Source: WHSW01 sp963821345 (GTDB lineage Bacteria; Actinomycetota; Thermoleophilia; Solirubrobacterales; 70-9). From it: a DNA stretch of 64,000 nucleotides. The stretch is from contig CAWGDM010000005.1 of the NCBI GenBank assembly GCA_963821345.1, positions 1 to 64,000 on the forward strand, written 5' to 3'. Shown here piece by piece: positions 17,697 to 27,255 of this stretch (positions within the stretch are counted from its first letter, which is position 1; each line of letters begins with the position of its first letter). The notes beneath the pieces are model-generated. The model searched no databases, was not told the DNA's origin, and worked only from the letters and a program-made list of their open reading frames with translations. A program made the translations under genes and the position numbers.

Positions 17697-18427
17697 CAGC
17701 CTGGCAGCGCCCCGCCGCAGGCCTCGGCCTGGGCCCCGCGCAGCGCCGCGATCGTCGGCTCCGCGAGCCCGAGCAGGCCGTCGAGCGAGGCGCGCGAGAC
17801 CGGCGTCCGCTCGGCGGTCGCCTGGACCTCGACCAGCCCCCCGTCGCCGGTCATGACGATGTTGGCGTCGACCTCGGCGGTCGAGTCCTCGGAGTAGTCG
17901 AGGTCGCAGAGCAGCTCACCGTCGACCACGCCGCAGGAGATCGCCGCCACCGAGCCGGTCAGCGGGTCGCGCTCGAGGTCGCCGGCGTCGAGCAGCTTCT
18001 GGGTCGCCAGCCGGAGGGCGACGTAGCCGCCGGTGATCGAGGCGCAGCGGGTGCCGCCGTCGGCCTGGAGGACGTCGCAGTCGACGTAGACGGAGCGATC
18101 CGGGAGCGCGGTCAGGTCGACGATGCCGCGCAGGGCGCGGCCGATCAGCCGCTGGATCTCGGTCGAGCGCCCGTCGGGGCGGCCGCGCTTGGAGTCCCGC
18201 TCCTTGCGCTCGCCGGTCGAGGCGGGCAGCATCGCGTACTCGGCCGTCACCCAACCGCGGCCCTTGCCCTCGAGCCAGCGCGGCACCGAGGACGAGATCG
18301 AGGCGGTGCAGATCACCCGCGTCTCGCCCTGCGAGTACAGGCACGAGCCGGTCGCGGTGCGCACGAAGCCGGGCTCGATCAAGACCGGGCGGTGGTCGGC
18401 GTTGGTTCGGTCGTAGCTGCGGGCCAC
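17696..18427 (-). CDS. rph: Ribonuclease PH
   Basis: 243 residues, GTG start. 'GSCLYSQGETRVICTASI', 'EYAMLPASTGERKERDSKRG', 'RLIGRALRGIVDL', 'DCDVLQADGGTRCASITGGYVAL' and 'DANIVMTGDGGLVEVQATAE' match the family from end to end. It is the phosphate-dependent 3'-5' exonuclease that trims tRNA precursors. It is first in the rph-rdgB-CDF minus-strand operon. Upstream are two palindromes (18455-18492) that separate it from the pilin gene. Confidence 0.96.
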   Translation of the reverse strand: MARSYDRTNADHRPVLIEPGFVRTATGSCLYSQGETRVICTASISSSVPRWLEGKGRGWVTAEYAMLPASTGERKERDSKRGRPDGRSTEIQRLIGRALRGIVDLTALPDRSVYVDCDVLQADGGTRCASITGGYVALRLATQKLLDAGDLERDPLTGSVAAISCGVVDGELLCDLDYSEDSTAEVDANIVMTGDGGLVEVQATAERTPVSRASLDGLLGLAEPTIAALRGAQAEACGGALPG

Positions 18428-18454
18428 GCCGCGAGTCTGCCAAAGACCCGGCGA

Positions 18455-18492
18455 CGGTTCCGCGGAACCGCGCCGACGGTTCCGCGGAACCG
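18455..18492. repeat. Two copies of palindrome CGGTTCCGCGGAACCG, 22 bp apart
   Basis: Perfect 16-bp palindromes at 18455-18470 and 18477-18492 lie inside a directly repeated unit of about 20 bp (GACGGTTCCGCGGAACCGC). The pilin stop codon is 6 nt away on the minus strand and rph starts 28 nt beyond, so the hairpins could end the pilin transcript or bind a regulator of rph. No U-tract follows. The core is shared with the palindrome at 2303-2326. Confidence 0.65.
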
Positions 18493-18497
18493 CCCGC

Positions 18498-18743
18498 TCA
18501 TCGGAAGGTGATCGCGTTCACCGCCTGCTTGATCTTGTCGATGATCACCTCGGCGATCTCGGTGCCGGAGGTGCCGTTGAAGCCCTTCATCGCCGCGACC
18601 ATCCCGACCATCAGCATCGAGACGAGCAGGATCAGGCCGACGTACTCGACCGTGCCCTGGCCGCGCTCACTGGCGAGGCGACGGCGCAGGCGGTCGGCGA
18701 GGTCGAGGGCGGTGAGATGGGCGGTGGCGAAGAGCAGGTGCAT
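18498..18743 (-). CDS. Flp/TadE-type pilin-like small protein
   Basis: 81 residues. After a polar leader of about 27 residues, 'ERGQGTVEYVGLILLVSMLMV' is the type IVb (Flp) pilin pattern: a Gly-containing processing site, the Glu at +5, and a hydrophobic alpha-helix. The hydrophilic tail has 'KGFNGTSGTEIAEVIIDKIKQ'. ATG at 18743 is preceded by GAAGGACACC (Shine-Dalgarno-like). No tad secretion genes are in the window, so the assembly machine is elsewhere. It may act in adhesion or surface structure. Confidence 0.8.
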   Translation of the reverse strand: MHLLFATAHLTALDLADRLRRRLASERGQGTVEYVGLILLVSMLMVGMVAAMKGFNGTSGTEIAEVIIDKIKQAVNAITFR

Positions 18744-18853
18744 CGGTGTCCTTCCGTCGGGGATCGAGAGAAGGCGATGCTCGCCGCGGCGGTGTCACCG
18801 GTCCACACCCGAAGGTGCCAATCGAAGCGCGCCGGTGTGCCGCAGATCTTGCG

Positions 18854-18859
18854 TAGAGT
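18854..18859 (+). promoter_or_regulatory. -10-like TAGAGT before the coiled-coil gene
   Basis: TAGAGT ends 8 nt before the GTG start at 18868, with no Shine-Dalgarno between. This is the leaderless arrangement repeated throughout this window. Confidence 0.5.
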
Positions 18860-18867
18860 CCGGCGCC

Positions 18868-21057
18868 GTGGCGCGCCGCAGATTCGGCATCTTCAAGCGG
18901 GACTCGGGCGATCAGCCAGCCGATGGTGACGCGGCCGAGGGCGCGGCCGAGGAGGCATCGGAGCGCTCGCAACCCGACGACACCGCGGTCCACCCGAGCG
19001 TCGACAAGAGCGGCCTGTCCGATCGCAACGCCAGCGACTCCGTACCTGCCAAGCAGCGCTCGACGGGATCGGACTCGCCGGGCGCCGAGACCTCCGATTG
19101 GGAGGTTCCCACCGCTGCCGGCAGGCCCGCCGCGGCCGATGCTCCGCCCGAGCCGGACAGCGGCGACACGGCTGAGCGGATCCGGGATGCGGCACAGACC
19201 GCGGCCCAGCAGGCCGAGCAGCGCTCGATCGACGAGATCACGGCGCTCGAGGCCGACCTCGAGCGCGCCACGGAGGAGGCCGCCGGCCAGCTGAAGGTGG
19301 TCGAGGGCCGCCTGGGCGAGGCCGAGCGACGCGCGAGCGAGGCTCAGCGTCGCGCCGAGGAGGCCGAGCGACGCGCAGGCGAGGCGGAGGACAAGCTCGC
19401 CGCCGGCGGATCGCAGAGCCGCCAACCCGCGCCCGAGCCGGCCCGGGCGGCCAGCCCGGCCGAGCTCGACGCGGCACGGGCCGCGGCCAAGGACGAGGGC
19501 CGCGCGTCAGCCGCCGCATGGCTGCGAGACCAGCTTCAGGCCGCCCGCGAGGAGGCCGACGAGCGGACGGCGAAGGCGGTCGAGGAGGCGAAGGCCGAGA
19601 CCGAGCAGCGGATGCGCGCCGAACTGCTCGTCGGCGAACAGACCGCCGAGACCGCCGAGCTCGAGCGGCTGCGGGCCGAGCTCGATCAGGCGCGGTCGGA
19701 GCTGGAGCTGGAACGCGCGCGGGCGGCGCAGCCGACGCCGGTCAAGGCCGAGCCCGACACCGCGGTCCAGGAGGCGCTGCGCCAGGTGCAGGCGGCCGAG
19801 TCGCGGGCTACCGAGGCGAAGCGCGCCCAGGCCGAGGCCGAGCAGCGCGCCCGCGCCGATGCGACGGCCCAGATCGAGACCAGGACCGCCCACCTTCAGC
19901 GCCGGCTCGACACGCTGCAGGCCGAGGTCGACGAGCGGGTCCGCGAGGCGTCCGACGCGGCGCGCAAGGAGGCCGAGGAGGCCGCAACCGCCCAGGCCGA
20001 CGCGCGGGCGCGCGAGGCGACCGAGGCCGCGCGCCGCGAGATCGAGGACATGGCCCTGCAGTCGGCGGAGACGATCCGGCGCGAGATCGAGGAGCGGGCC
20101 GTCGCCGAGGCCAAGCAGCGCACCGAGTCCGAGATCACGCGGGTGCGGACCGAGGCCGAGGAGCGGACCCGGATCGAGGTCGAGGCGGCGCGCAAGGCGG
20201 CCCAGGACCGGTTTGCCGCCGAGCTCGGGGTGCGCGACGAGGAGCTCGCCCAGGAGCGCGAGGAGAAGACCCGGATCATCGAGTCCTCCGACGAGCGGCT
20301 GAAGGAGATCGAGGCGCGCGCGCTGGCCGCGGCCGAGCGCGTCGACGCCGCCGAGCGCGAGCTGGCCGGCGAGGCTTCCCGGCTGCAGGAGAACGCCGAG
20401 CGGCGGATCGCCGAGGAGACCAAGCGGGCGCAGCGCGAGGCGACCGAGGAGGCGAACGCGCGGCTGCGCGAGCGCGAGGCGGAGCTGAAGGCCGAGCTGG
20501 GCTCGTTGAAGGCCGAGAAGTCCAAACCGCTGTCGGAGGCCGAGCGTGGCGTCGAGGAGGCGACCGAGCGCGCGCCGGCCGCCGACGAGGTCGCCGCCCG
20601 CTCCGCGGTCGAGGTGCGGACCGAGGCGTCGAACTGGCTGCGCACGCAGACCGAGGCGCTGCGCCGCGAGGGCGAGCGCCGCGCCCAGACGCAGGTCCGC
20701 GAGGCGGTCGCCGCGGCCGAGGCGAAGGCCGCCGAAACGCTTGAGGCGCGGCTCGCCGAGCAGTCGGAAAAGCTGACCAAGGAGACGGACTCACGGATCA
20801 CCCGCGAGGTCGCCGAGGCGCGCCGGACCGCCGATCAGGACGCCAAGGAGGCGCTGCGAGCGCGCGAGGACGAGCTGGTCCGCCAGACGGCAGCGATCGA
20901 GGGTGAGCTGGCGGCCGCCCGGCGCCAGCTGGAGGAGGCGAACGAGCGCGCCCAGGCCGCGGCGCCGTTGGAGGCTGAGTCAGGGACCGACGAGCTCCTC
21001 GACGAGCCGAAGGAGGTCGAGGCCGAGGCCGAAGATGAGGATGAGGAGCGCGAGTAG
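18868..21057 (+). CDS. Long Ala/Glu/Arg-rich coiled-coil protein
   Basis: 729 residues from GTG 18868. The first 125 are polar and disordered (Asp, Ser, Pro). From about residue 125 almost to the end it is one continuous charged helix with heptad repeats rich in AEAERRA, EEAEERA and similar runs, then a short acidic tail ('EAEAEDEDEERE'). No membrane segment and no catalytic motif. The length and regularity suggest a structural rod, a cytoskeletal or DNA-organising scaffold, or a membrane-curvature protein (inference only). It is transcribed away from the Flp-like pilin gene. Codon bias is the same as the neighbours, so the repetitive composition is native. Confidence 0.7.
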   Translation: MARRRFGIFKRDSGDQPADGDAAEGAAEEASERSQPDDTAVHPSVDKSGLSDRNASDSVPAKQRSTGSDSPGAETSDWEVPTAAGRPAAADAPPEPDSGDTAERIRDAAQTAAQQAEQRSIDEITALEADLERATEEAAGQLKVVEGRLGEAERRASEAQRRAEEAERRAGEAEDKLAAGGSQSRQPAPEPARAASPAELDAARAAAKDEGRASAAAWLRDQLQAAREEADERTAKAVEEAKAETEQRMRAELLVGEQTAETAELERLRAELDQARSELELERARAAQPTPVKAEPDTAVQEALRQVQAAESRATEAKRAQAEAEQRARADATAQIETRTAHLQRRLDTLQAEVDERVREASDAARKEAEEAATAQADARAREATEAARREIEDMALQSAETIRREIEERAVAEAKQRTESEITRVRTEAEERTRIEVEAARKAAQDRFAAELGVRDEELAQEREEKTRIIESSDERLKEIEARALAAAERVDAAERELAGEASRLQENAERRIAEETKRAQREATEEANARLREREAELKAELGSLKAEKSKPLSEAERGVEEATERAPAADEVAARSAVEVRTEASNWLRTQTEALRREGERRAQTQVREAVAAAEAKAAETLEARLAEQSEKLTKETDSRITREVAEARRTADQDAKEALRAREDELVRQTAAIEGELAAARRQLEEANERAQAAAPLEAESGTDELLDEPKEVEAEAEDEDEERE

Positions 21058-21066
21058 CGGTCGGCG

Positions 21067-22081
<1,015 letters not shown>

Positions 22082-22092
22082 GGCCTCCCGGG

Positions 22093-22099
22093 TACGGTA
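22093..22099. promoter_or_regulatory. Overlapping divergent -10 elements in GGTACGGTACC
   Basis: TACGGT (22093-22098, plus) ends 9 nt before the nadB ATG. TACCGT (22099-22094, minus) ends 12 nt before the GTG of the deacetylase-like gene. They share the near-palindrome GGTACGGTACC. If both are used, the two promoters physically overlap and would compete. Confidence 0.5.
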
Positions 22100-22107
22100 C
22101 CCCGCTG

Positions 22108-23553
22108 ATGACCGCGCGGATCGAAGCCGACGTAGTGGTCGTCGGCGGCGGCGCCGCCGGTCTGCACGTGGCGCTCGAGGCCTCCGAGCTCGGGGCCCGC
22201 ACGGCGCTGGTCTCGCGAAAGCCGCTGGCCGAGAGCTCGAGCTTCTGGGCACAGGGCGGGCTCGCCGCGGCGCTGGCCGCGGATGACTCGCCCGAGCGCC
22301 ACGCGGCCGACACCCTGTCCGCCGGACGCGGGCTATGCCGGACGAGCGCGGTCGAGGTCCTGACCCGCGAGGCGCCCGCGGCGGTCGAGCTGCTGATGGA
22401 GCGCGGCGTGCGCTTCGACACCGACCCCGAAGGCGGGCTCGCCCTGGGGCTGGAGGGCGGCCACTCGGCGCGGCGGATCGTCCACGCGGGCGGCTCGGAG
22501 ACCGGCCGAGCGATCACCTCGCGGCTGGCCGAGCTGGTCGCCGCCACCGACTCGATCGAGGTCCTGGAGGGGGTCTCGGCGGTCGCGCTGTGGAGCGACG
22601 GCACCCGCTGCGCCGGGGTGCTCACCGACGCCGGCGAGCTGACCGCGCCGGCGACTGTGCTGACCACCGGCGGCGGCGCGGCGCTGTGGTCGCGGACGAC
22701 CAACCCGCGAGGCGCGATCGGCGCCGGCTCGGTGCTCGCCCACGCGGCCGGCGCGGAGCTCGCCGACCTCGAGCTGTGCCAGTTCCACCCGACCGCGCTG
22801 GCGCTCCCGGGCTCCGAGCACGACGGGGCGCTGATCACGGAGGCGGTGCGCGGGGAGGGCGCGGTTCTGCTCGACGCCGGCGGGCGGCGGTTCACCGACG
22901 AGCTCGCCCCGCGCGACCAGGTGACCGCCGCGATCCTCGACCGGATCGCGGCCGACGGCTCGGCCCACGTGCTGCTCGACCTGCGCGGGCTCGACCCGGC
23001 GCGCTTCCCCAACGTCTGGGCGACCTGCCGGGCCGCCGGCTTCGATCCGGACCGCGAGCCGGTCCCGGTCGCCCCGGCGTCCCACTACCTGATCGGCGGC
23101 GTGGTCGCCGACCTCGATGGCCGCACCACGCTCGAGGGGCTGCTGGCGGTCGGTGAGTGCGCCTGCACCGGCCTGCACGGCGCCAACCGGCTCGCATCCA
23201 ACTCGCTCAGCGAGTGCTTCGTATTCGGAAGCAGAGCGGCCCGCGCGGCGCTCGAGGTCGGCGCGCGGGGGCCGGAACCCGAGCCGCCCGCTTGGCGCTT
23301 CGAGCCGCCGACCGACGCCACCCGCCAGGCGGTCTGGCGCCACGCCGGGCCGGTCCGCGACGCCGCCGGGCTGGCGCCGCTGCTGTCCGACGACTACCCG
23401 CTGGCCGGGATGATCGCCTCGAGCGCGCTGGCGCGTGTCGAGTCACGCGGCGCGCACCGCCGCTCGGACCTGCCGCTGCCCGATCCGGCACTCGACGGCG
23501 TGCACCTGGTGGTCGGCGACAGCGGCGAGCCGCGGCGCGAGCGCTGGACCTGA
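22108..23553 (+). CDS. nadB: L-aspartate oxidase
   Basis: 481 residues. 'DVVVVGGGAAGLHVALEASE' is the FAD-binding GxGxxG motif. 'SSSFWAQGGLAAAL' and 'GGHSARRIVHAGGSETGRAI' match NadB. 'CQFHPTAL', 'HYLIGGVVADLDGRTTLEGL' and 'GLHGANRLASNSLSE' carry the catalytic and FAD-contact residues of the fumarate-reductase/NadB family. It oxidises aspartate to iminoaspartate, the first step of NAD synthesis. The C-terminal helical domain is shorter than in E. coli. NadA and NadC are not in this window. Confidence 0.93.
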   Translation: MTARIEADVVVVGGGAAGLHVALEASELGARTALVSRKPLAESSSFWAQGGLAAALAADDSPERHAADTLSAGRGLCRTSAVEVLTREAPAAVELLMERGVRFDTDPEGGLALGLEGGHSARRIVHAGGSETGRAITSRLAELVAATDSIEVLEGVSAVALWSDGTRCAGVLTDAGELTAPATVLTTGGGAALWSRTTNPRGAIGAGSVLAHAAGAELADLELCQFHPTALALPGSEHDGALITEAVRGEGAVLLDAGGRRFTDELAPRDQVTAAILDRIAADGSAHVLLDLRGLDPARFPNVWATCRAAGFDPDREPVPVAPASHYLIGGVVADLDGRTTLEGLLAVGECACTGLHGANRLASNSLSECFVFGSRAARAALEVGARGPEPEPPAWRFEPPTDATRQAVWRHAGPVRDAAGLAPLLSDDYPLAGMIASSALARVESRGAHRRSDLPLPDPALDGVHLVVGDSGEPRRERWT

Positions 23554-23579
23554 GGCCCAGTCCGCCCCGAGCGGGCCTC
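23552..23579 (+). terminator. Possible weak terminator after nadB
   Basis: GAGGCCC (23552-23558) pairs with GGGCCTC (23573-23579) across a 14-nt GC-rich loop, right at the nadB stop codon. There is no T-run, so its strength is doubtful. Confidence 0.35.
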
Positions 23580-23611
23580 CTCACGTCGCCCCCGCGAGCC
23601 GCCACTCTCGA

Positions 23612-23617
23612 TAGCTT
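23612..23617 (+). promoter_or_regulatory. -10-like TAGCTT before hyuA
   Basis: TAGCTT ends 6 nt before the GTG start at 23624 and no Shine-Dalgarno is present, consistent with a leaderless hyuAB transcript separate from nadB. Confidence 0.45.
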
Positions 23618-23623
23618 CGCTGC

Positions 23624-25603
23624 GTGCTGCTGGGAGTTGACGTCGGCGGGACGTTCACGGACGCCGTCCTGTTCGACGGCGAGCAGCTGTTCACGGCGAA
23701 GGCGCCGACCACCCCGGACGACCAGTCCCTGGGCGTGCTCAGCGCGGTCGACCAGGCGCTCGCGCGCGCGGGCGCCGACGCGGCCCAGGTCGACGGCTTC
23801 GCGCACGGGATGACCGTCGGCACCAACGCCCTGCTCGAGGAGCGCGGGGCGCGCACGGCGCTGATCGCGACCCGCGGCTTTGCCGACCTGCTCGAGGTCG
23901 CCCGCCAGGACCGCCCCAGGCTTTATCACCCGTGCGCGCCGAAGCCGGCTCCGCTGGTCGCGGCGTCCGACCGGATCGAGGCCGCCGAGCGGGTCGGCCC
24001 GACGGGCGTGATCGAGGCGCTGGGCGAGGACGAGCTAGCCCGGATCGCGGCCGCGGCGGCCGCGGCGGGCGCCGACTCGATCGCTATCTGCCTGCTGTTC
24101 TCCTACCTCGACCCTGCTCACGAGCGGGCGATCGCCGAGCGCCTGCGCGTCGAGCTCCCGGGCGTCCACGTCTCGGCCTCGCACGAGGTGCTGGCCCAGT
24201 TTCGCGAGTACGAGCGCTGCTCGACGACGGTCATCGACGCCTACCTGTCGCCGCTTCTGGACCGCTACCTGACCCGGCTCGAGGCGACCAGCCGGAGGCG
24301 TGGGCTGCCCTCGCCCGCGGTGATGCTGTCCTCGGGCGGGGTCGCTCCGGCCGCCGAGGCGGCGTCGGCGGGCGCCTGGAGCGTGCTCTCGGGCCCGGCC
24401 GGCGGCGCGGTTGGGGCGGGGCTGCTCGCCCGGCTGTCGGGGGACGGCGACGCGCTCGGCTTCGACATGGGCGGCACCTCGTGCGACGTCTGCGTGGTCG
24501 AGGGCGGGCGGGTGCGCAAGACCGACGCCCGCAAGCTCGCCGGCCGGGTGATCCAGCTGCCGATGGTCGACGTGCATACGGTCGGCGCCGGCGGCGGCTC
24601 GATCGGCTGGCGCGACGACGGCGGCGCCTTGCGGGTCGGGCCGCGCTCGGCGGGAGCTGAACCAGGGCCGGCGTGTTACGGGCACGGGGGCGGCGAGCCC
24701 GCGGTCACCGACGCCAACCTGGCGCTCGGCTACCTGAGCGCGGGCGCCGGGCTGGCGGGCGGGGTCGAACTCGACGGCGAGGCGGCCGAGCGGGCGATCG
24801 CCGGGCTCGCGTCCGCGCTCGGTCTCGAGCCGCTGGCGACGGCCGAGGGCATCGTGCGGATCGCCAACCAGGAGATGGTCCGCGCCCTGCGCGTGGTCAC
24901 GGTCGAGCGCGGCGTCGACCCGCGCGGCTTCGCGCTGATCCCGTTCGGCGGCGCCGGGCCGATGCACGCGGCGGCGATCGCCGCCGAGCTCGGGATCGAG
25001 CGGATTCTGTGCCCGCGGGCCAGCGGCGTGCTTTCGGCCCTGGGACTGATCGCCTCCGAGCGCCGGCGCGACAGTGCCCGAACGGTGATGCTGCGCGGCC
25101 GCGAGCTGAGCGCCGAGCGGATCGCGGCCGAGGTCGAGGCGCTGCGGGCGCCGCTCGCCGACGGCCTGGAGTCGGGGCGGGTCGAGGTCACCTACGAGCT
25201 GCGCTACCGGGGCCAGGCGTTCGAGCTCGCGGTCGAGGCCGGGCCGCAACCCGAGCCCGGCGAGCTCGAGGAGGCGTTCGCCGCCGAGCACGAGCGCCGC
25301 TACGGCTATCGCAACCACGAGGCCGAGGTCGAGCTGGTCAACGTCCGCGTCGCGGTGATCGAGCCGGCGACCGAGCCGCGTCCCCACCCGGCACCCGAGG
25401 GGAGCCTCGAGCGCGGGCACCGTCGGGCGCGGTTCGCGGGCGAGTGGCTCGAGGCCGAGGTCCTGCACGGCGAGCCGGGCGCCGGCGAGCGGGCCGCGGG
25501 CCCGTGCGTGTTCGAGCTTCCGGAGTCGACCCTGGTGCTGCCGCCGGGCTGGGAGTGCGAGGTGGACGAGGCGGGCACGATCGTCGCGGAGCGGCGCCGA
25601 TGA
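23624..25603 (+). CDS. hyuA: Hydantoinase/oxoprolinase subunit A (HyuA family)
   Basis: 659 residues from GTG 23624. 'LLGVDVGGTFTDAVLFDGEQ' is the N-terminal nucleotide-binding motif. 'GFAHGMTVGTNALLEERGAR' and 'ATRGFADLLEVARQDRPRLY' are typical of the Hydant_A_N domain. 'LSGPAGGAVGAGLLA', 'GFDMGGTSCDVCVVEGG' (near residue 280) and 'VHTVGAGGGSIGWRDDGG' belong to the ATP-binding core. The family opens hydantoin or 5-oxoproline rings with ATP, as a complex with the B subunit; acetone carboxylase subunits are related. The substrate is not predictable. The stop overlaps the hyuB start (ATGA). Confidence 0.9.
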   Translation: MLLGVDVGGTFTDAVLFDGEQLFTAKAPTTPDDQSLGVLSAVDQALARAGADAAQVDGFAHGMTVGTNALLEERGARTALIATRGFADLLEVARQDRPRLYHPCAPKPAPLVAASDRIEAAERVGPTGVIEALGEDELARIAAAAAAAGADSIAICLLFSYLDPAHERAIAERLRVELPGVHVSASHEVLAQFREYERCSTTVIDAYLSPLLDRYLTRLEATSRRRGLPSPAVMLSSGGVAPAAEAASAGAWSVLSGPAGGAVGAGLLARLSGDGDALGFDMGGTSCDVCVVEGGRVRKTDARKLAGRVIQLPMVDVHTVGAGGGSIGWRDDGGALRVGPRSAGAEPGPACYGHGGGEPAVTDANLALGYLSAGAGLAGGVELDGEAAERAIAGLASALGLEPLATAEGIVRIANQEMVRALRVVTVERGVDPRGFALIPFGGAGPMHAAAIAAELGIERILCPRASGVLSALGLIASERRRDSARTVMLRGRELSAERIAAEVEALRAPLADGLESGRVEVTYELRYRGQAFELAVEAGPQPEPGELEEAFAAEHERRYGYRNHEAEVELVNVRVAVIEPATEPRPHPAPEGSLERGHRRARFAGEWLEAEVLHGEPGAGERAAGPCVFELPESTLVLPPGWECEVDEAGTIVAERRR

Positions 25604-27102
25604 AGCTCGACCCGATCTCGCTCCAGGTCCTGGTCGGGGCGCTGCGCGCCGCCTGCGACGAGATGGGCGCCGTGCTGATCCGCTCCGCCTACTCGCCCAA
25701 CATCACCGAGCGCCGCGACTGCTCGACCGCGCTCTTCGACGCCGACGGCGAGTTGGTGATGCAGGCCGAGCACATCCCAGTCCACCTCGGCTCGATGCCA
25801 GACGCGGTGGCCGCGGTGCTCGAGCACGAGCAGCGCCCGGACGACCCCTGGATCCTCAACGACCCCTACCGCGGCGGCACCCACCTGCCCGACGTAACCC
25901 TGATCTCGCCCCTGTTCGCGGGCGGTGGGCTGCTCGGGTTCGCCGCCTCGCGCGCTCACCACGCCGACATCGGCGGCCCGACGCCGGGCGGGATGCCCGC
26001 CGACTCGACCCGGCTCGACCAGGAGGGCGTGGTGATCGAGCCGACCCGCGCCGATGACGCGACGCTGCGGGCGCTCGCCGAGCGCATGCGGCGGCCCGAG
26101 GAGCGGCTCGCCGACCTGCGCGCCCAGCGGGCCGCGAACCTGACCGGCGCCAGGCGGGTCGCCGAGCTGGTCGAGCGCCACGGCGCCGACGGCCTGACCG
26201 CCGGGATGGGCGCGATCCTGGATTACTCGGAGCGGCGCACGCGGGCGGCGCTCGAGCGGCTGGAGGACGGCGTCAGCGAGGCGAGCGACGTGCTCGAGGC
26301 CGCCGCCGGCGGGGAGCTCGAGCTGCGGGTGCGGGCAACGATCGCCGGGGACTCGGTGACGCTCGACTTCGAGGGCAGCGCCGGGCAGGTGGACGGCAAC
26401 CTCAACTGCCCGCTATCGGTGACCAAGTCGGCCGCGTTCTTCGCCGTCCGGGTGCTGACCGACCCCGACGGGCCGCCGTCGGCCGGCGCCCAGCGCCCGA
26501 TCACCGTGCTGGCGCCGCCCGGCTCGCTGCTCAACGCCCAGTTTCCCGCGGCCGTGGCCGCCGGAAACGTCGAGACCTCGAGCCGGGTCGCCGACCTGGT
26601 GATCGAGGCGTTCGCGAACGCGACCGCGGTCCCGGCGCAGGGTCAGGGGACGATGAACAACCTCACCCTGGCGGGGGATGGCTGGACCTACTACGAGACG
26701 ATCGGCGGCGGCCAGGGCGCCTGCGCGGACGCGGACGGCCCGAGCGCGATCCACGTGGCGATGTCGAACACGCTCAACACGCCGATCGAGGCGCTGGAGG
26801 CCGAGTACCCGGTCCGGGTGCGTGAGCTGTCGGTGCGACGCGGCTCGGGAGGCACGGGGCGCCACCGCGGCGGCGACGGCGTGATTCGCGAGATCGAGGC
26901 CCTGGAGCCGATCCGGTTCACGCTGATCACCGAGCGGCGCGAGCGCGCCCCGCGCGGGCGCGACGGCGGCGGCGACGGGCTGGCGGGGCGCAACCTGCTC
27001 AACGGCGAGCAGCTGGCGGCCAAATGCGGCGGCGAGTTGCGCCCCGGAGACCGGCTGCGGGTCGAGACGCCGGGGGGTGGCGGGCACGGCGCAGGCGGGT
27101 GA
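25600..27102 (+). CDS. hyuB: Hydantoinase/oxoprolinase subunit B (HyuB family)
   Basis: 500 residues. 'LDPISLQVLVGALRAACDEM', 'LIRSAYSPNITERRDCSTAL', 'GSMPDAVAAVLE', 'ILNDPYRGGTHLPDVTLISP' and 'RAHHADIGGPTPGGMP' are the family's conserved blocks, including the likely metal-binding His-His-x-x-D. 'VRELSVRRGSGGTGRHRGGD' is the conserved C-terminal block. It forms the catalytic partner of HyuA and is translationally coupled to it. Length is within the family range. Confidence 0.9.
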   Translation: MKLDPISLQVLVGALRAACDEMGAVLIRSAYSPNITERRDCSTALFDADGELVMQAEHIPVHLGSMPDAVAAVLEHEQRPDDPWILNDPYRGGTHLPDVTLISPLFAGGGLLGFAASRAHHADIGGPTPGGMPADSTRLDQEGVVIEPTRADDATLRALAERMRRPEERLADLRAQRAANLTGARRVAELVERHGADGLTAGMGAILDYSERRTRAALERLEDGVSEASDVLEAAAGGELELRVRATIAGDSVTLDFEGSAGQVDGNLNCPLSVTKSAAFFAVRVLTDPDGPPSAGAQRPITVLAPPGSLLNAQFPAAVAAGNVETSSRVADLVIEAFANATAVPAQGQGTMNNLTLAGDGWTYYETIGGGQGACADADGPSAIHVAMSNTLNTPIEALEAEYPVRVRELSVRRGSGGTGRHRGGDGVIREIEALEPIRFTLITERRERAPRGRDGGGDGLAGRNLLNGEQLAAKCGGELRPGDRLRVETPGGGGHGAGG

Positions 27103-27138
27103 ACCCAGATGGCCGTCCATGCAACATCGCACACAAAC

Positions 27139-27167
27139 TTGGATTTTTGGGGTCCCTTCTCTAGACT
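27139..27167 (+). promoter_or_regulatory. Sigma70-type promoter TTGGAT-N17-TAGACT
   Basis: TTGGAT at 27139-27144 and TAGACT at 27162-27167 are separated by exactly 17 bp in a locally AT-rich stretch between hyuB and the DUF1802 gene. The predicted start near 27174 gives a leader of about 80 nt before ATG 27256. The leader is C/G-rich ('GCCCCCCCGGGGCC') but shows no riboswitch that I recognise. Confidence 0.65.
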
Positions 27168-27255
27168 GGCCACCCTCAGCCGGGCCTGTAGCCCCCCCGG
27201 GGCCGAGTCGAAGCCCGGAATCACGTTTACGACCTCCCCCCCGAAACCCACATAC

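Noticed and set aside
19896..20801. Ser/Ala/Arg-rich minus-strand frames opposite the coiled-coil gene
   Set aside because: They are reverse readings of GAG/GCC-rich heptads and have no start signal.
23564..23579. Strong rho-independent terminator after nadB
   Set aside because: The stem is only 7 bp with a 14-nt loop and no T-run; kept only as a weak candidate.
24035..25468. 477-codon minus-strand frame opposite hyuA
   Set aside because: Shadow frame; hyuA carries all conserved family blocks.
27168..27255. Riboswitch in the 80-nt leader of the DUF1802 gene
   Set aside because: There is a C-run/G-run that can pair locally, but I see no conserved junction or known aptamer pattern.
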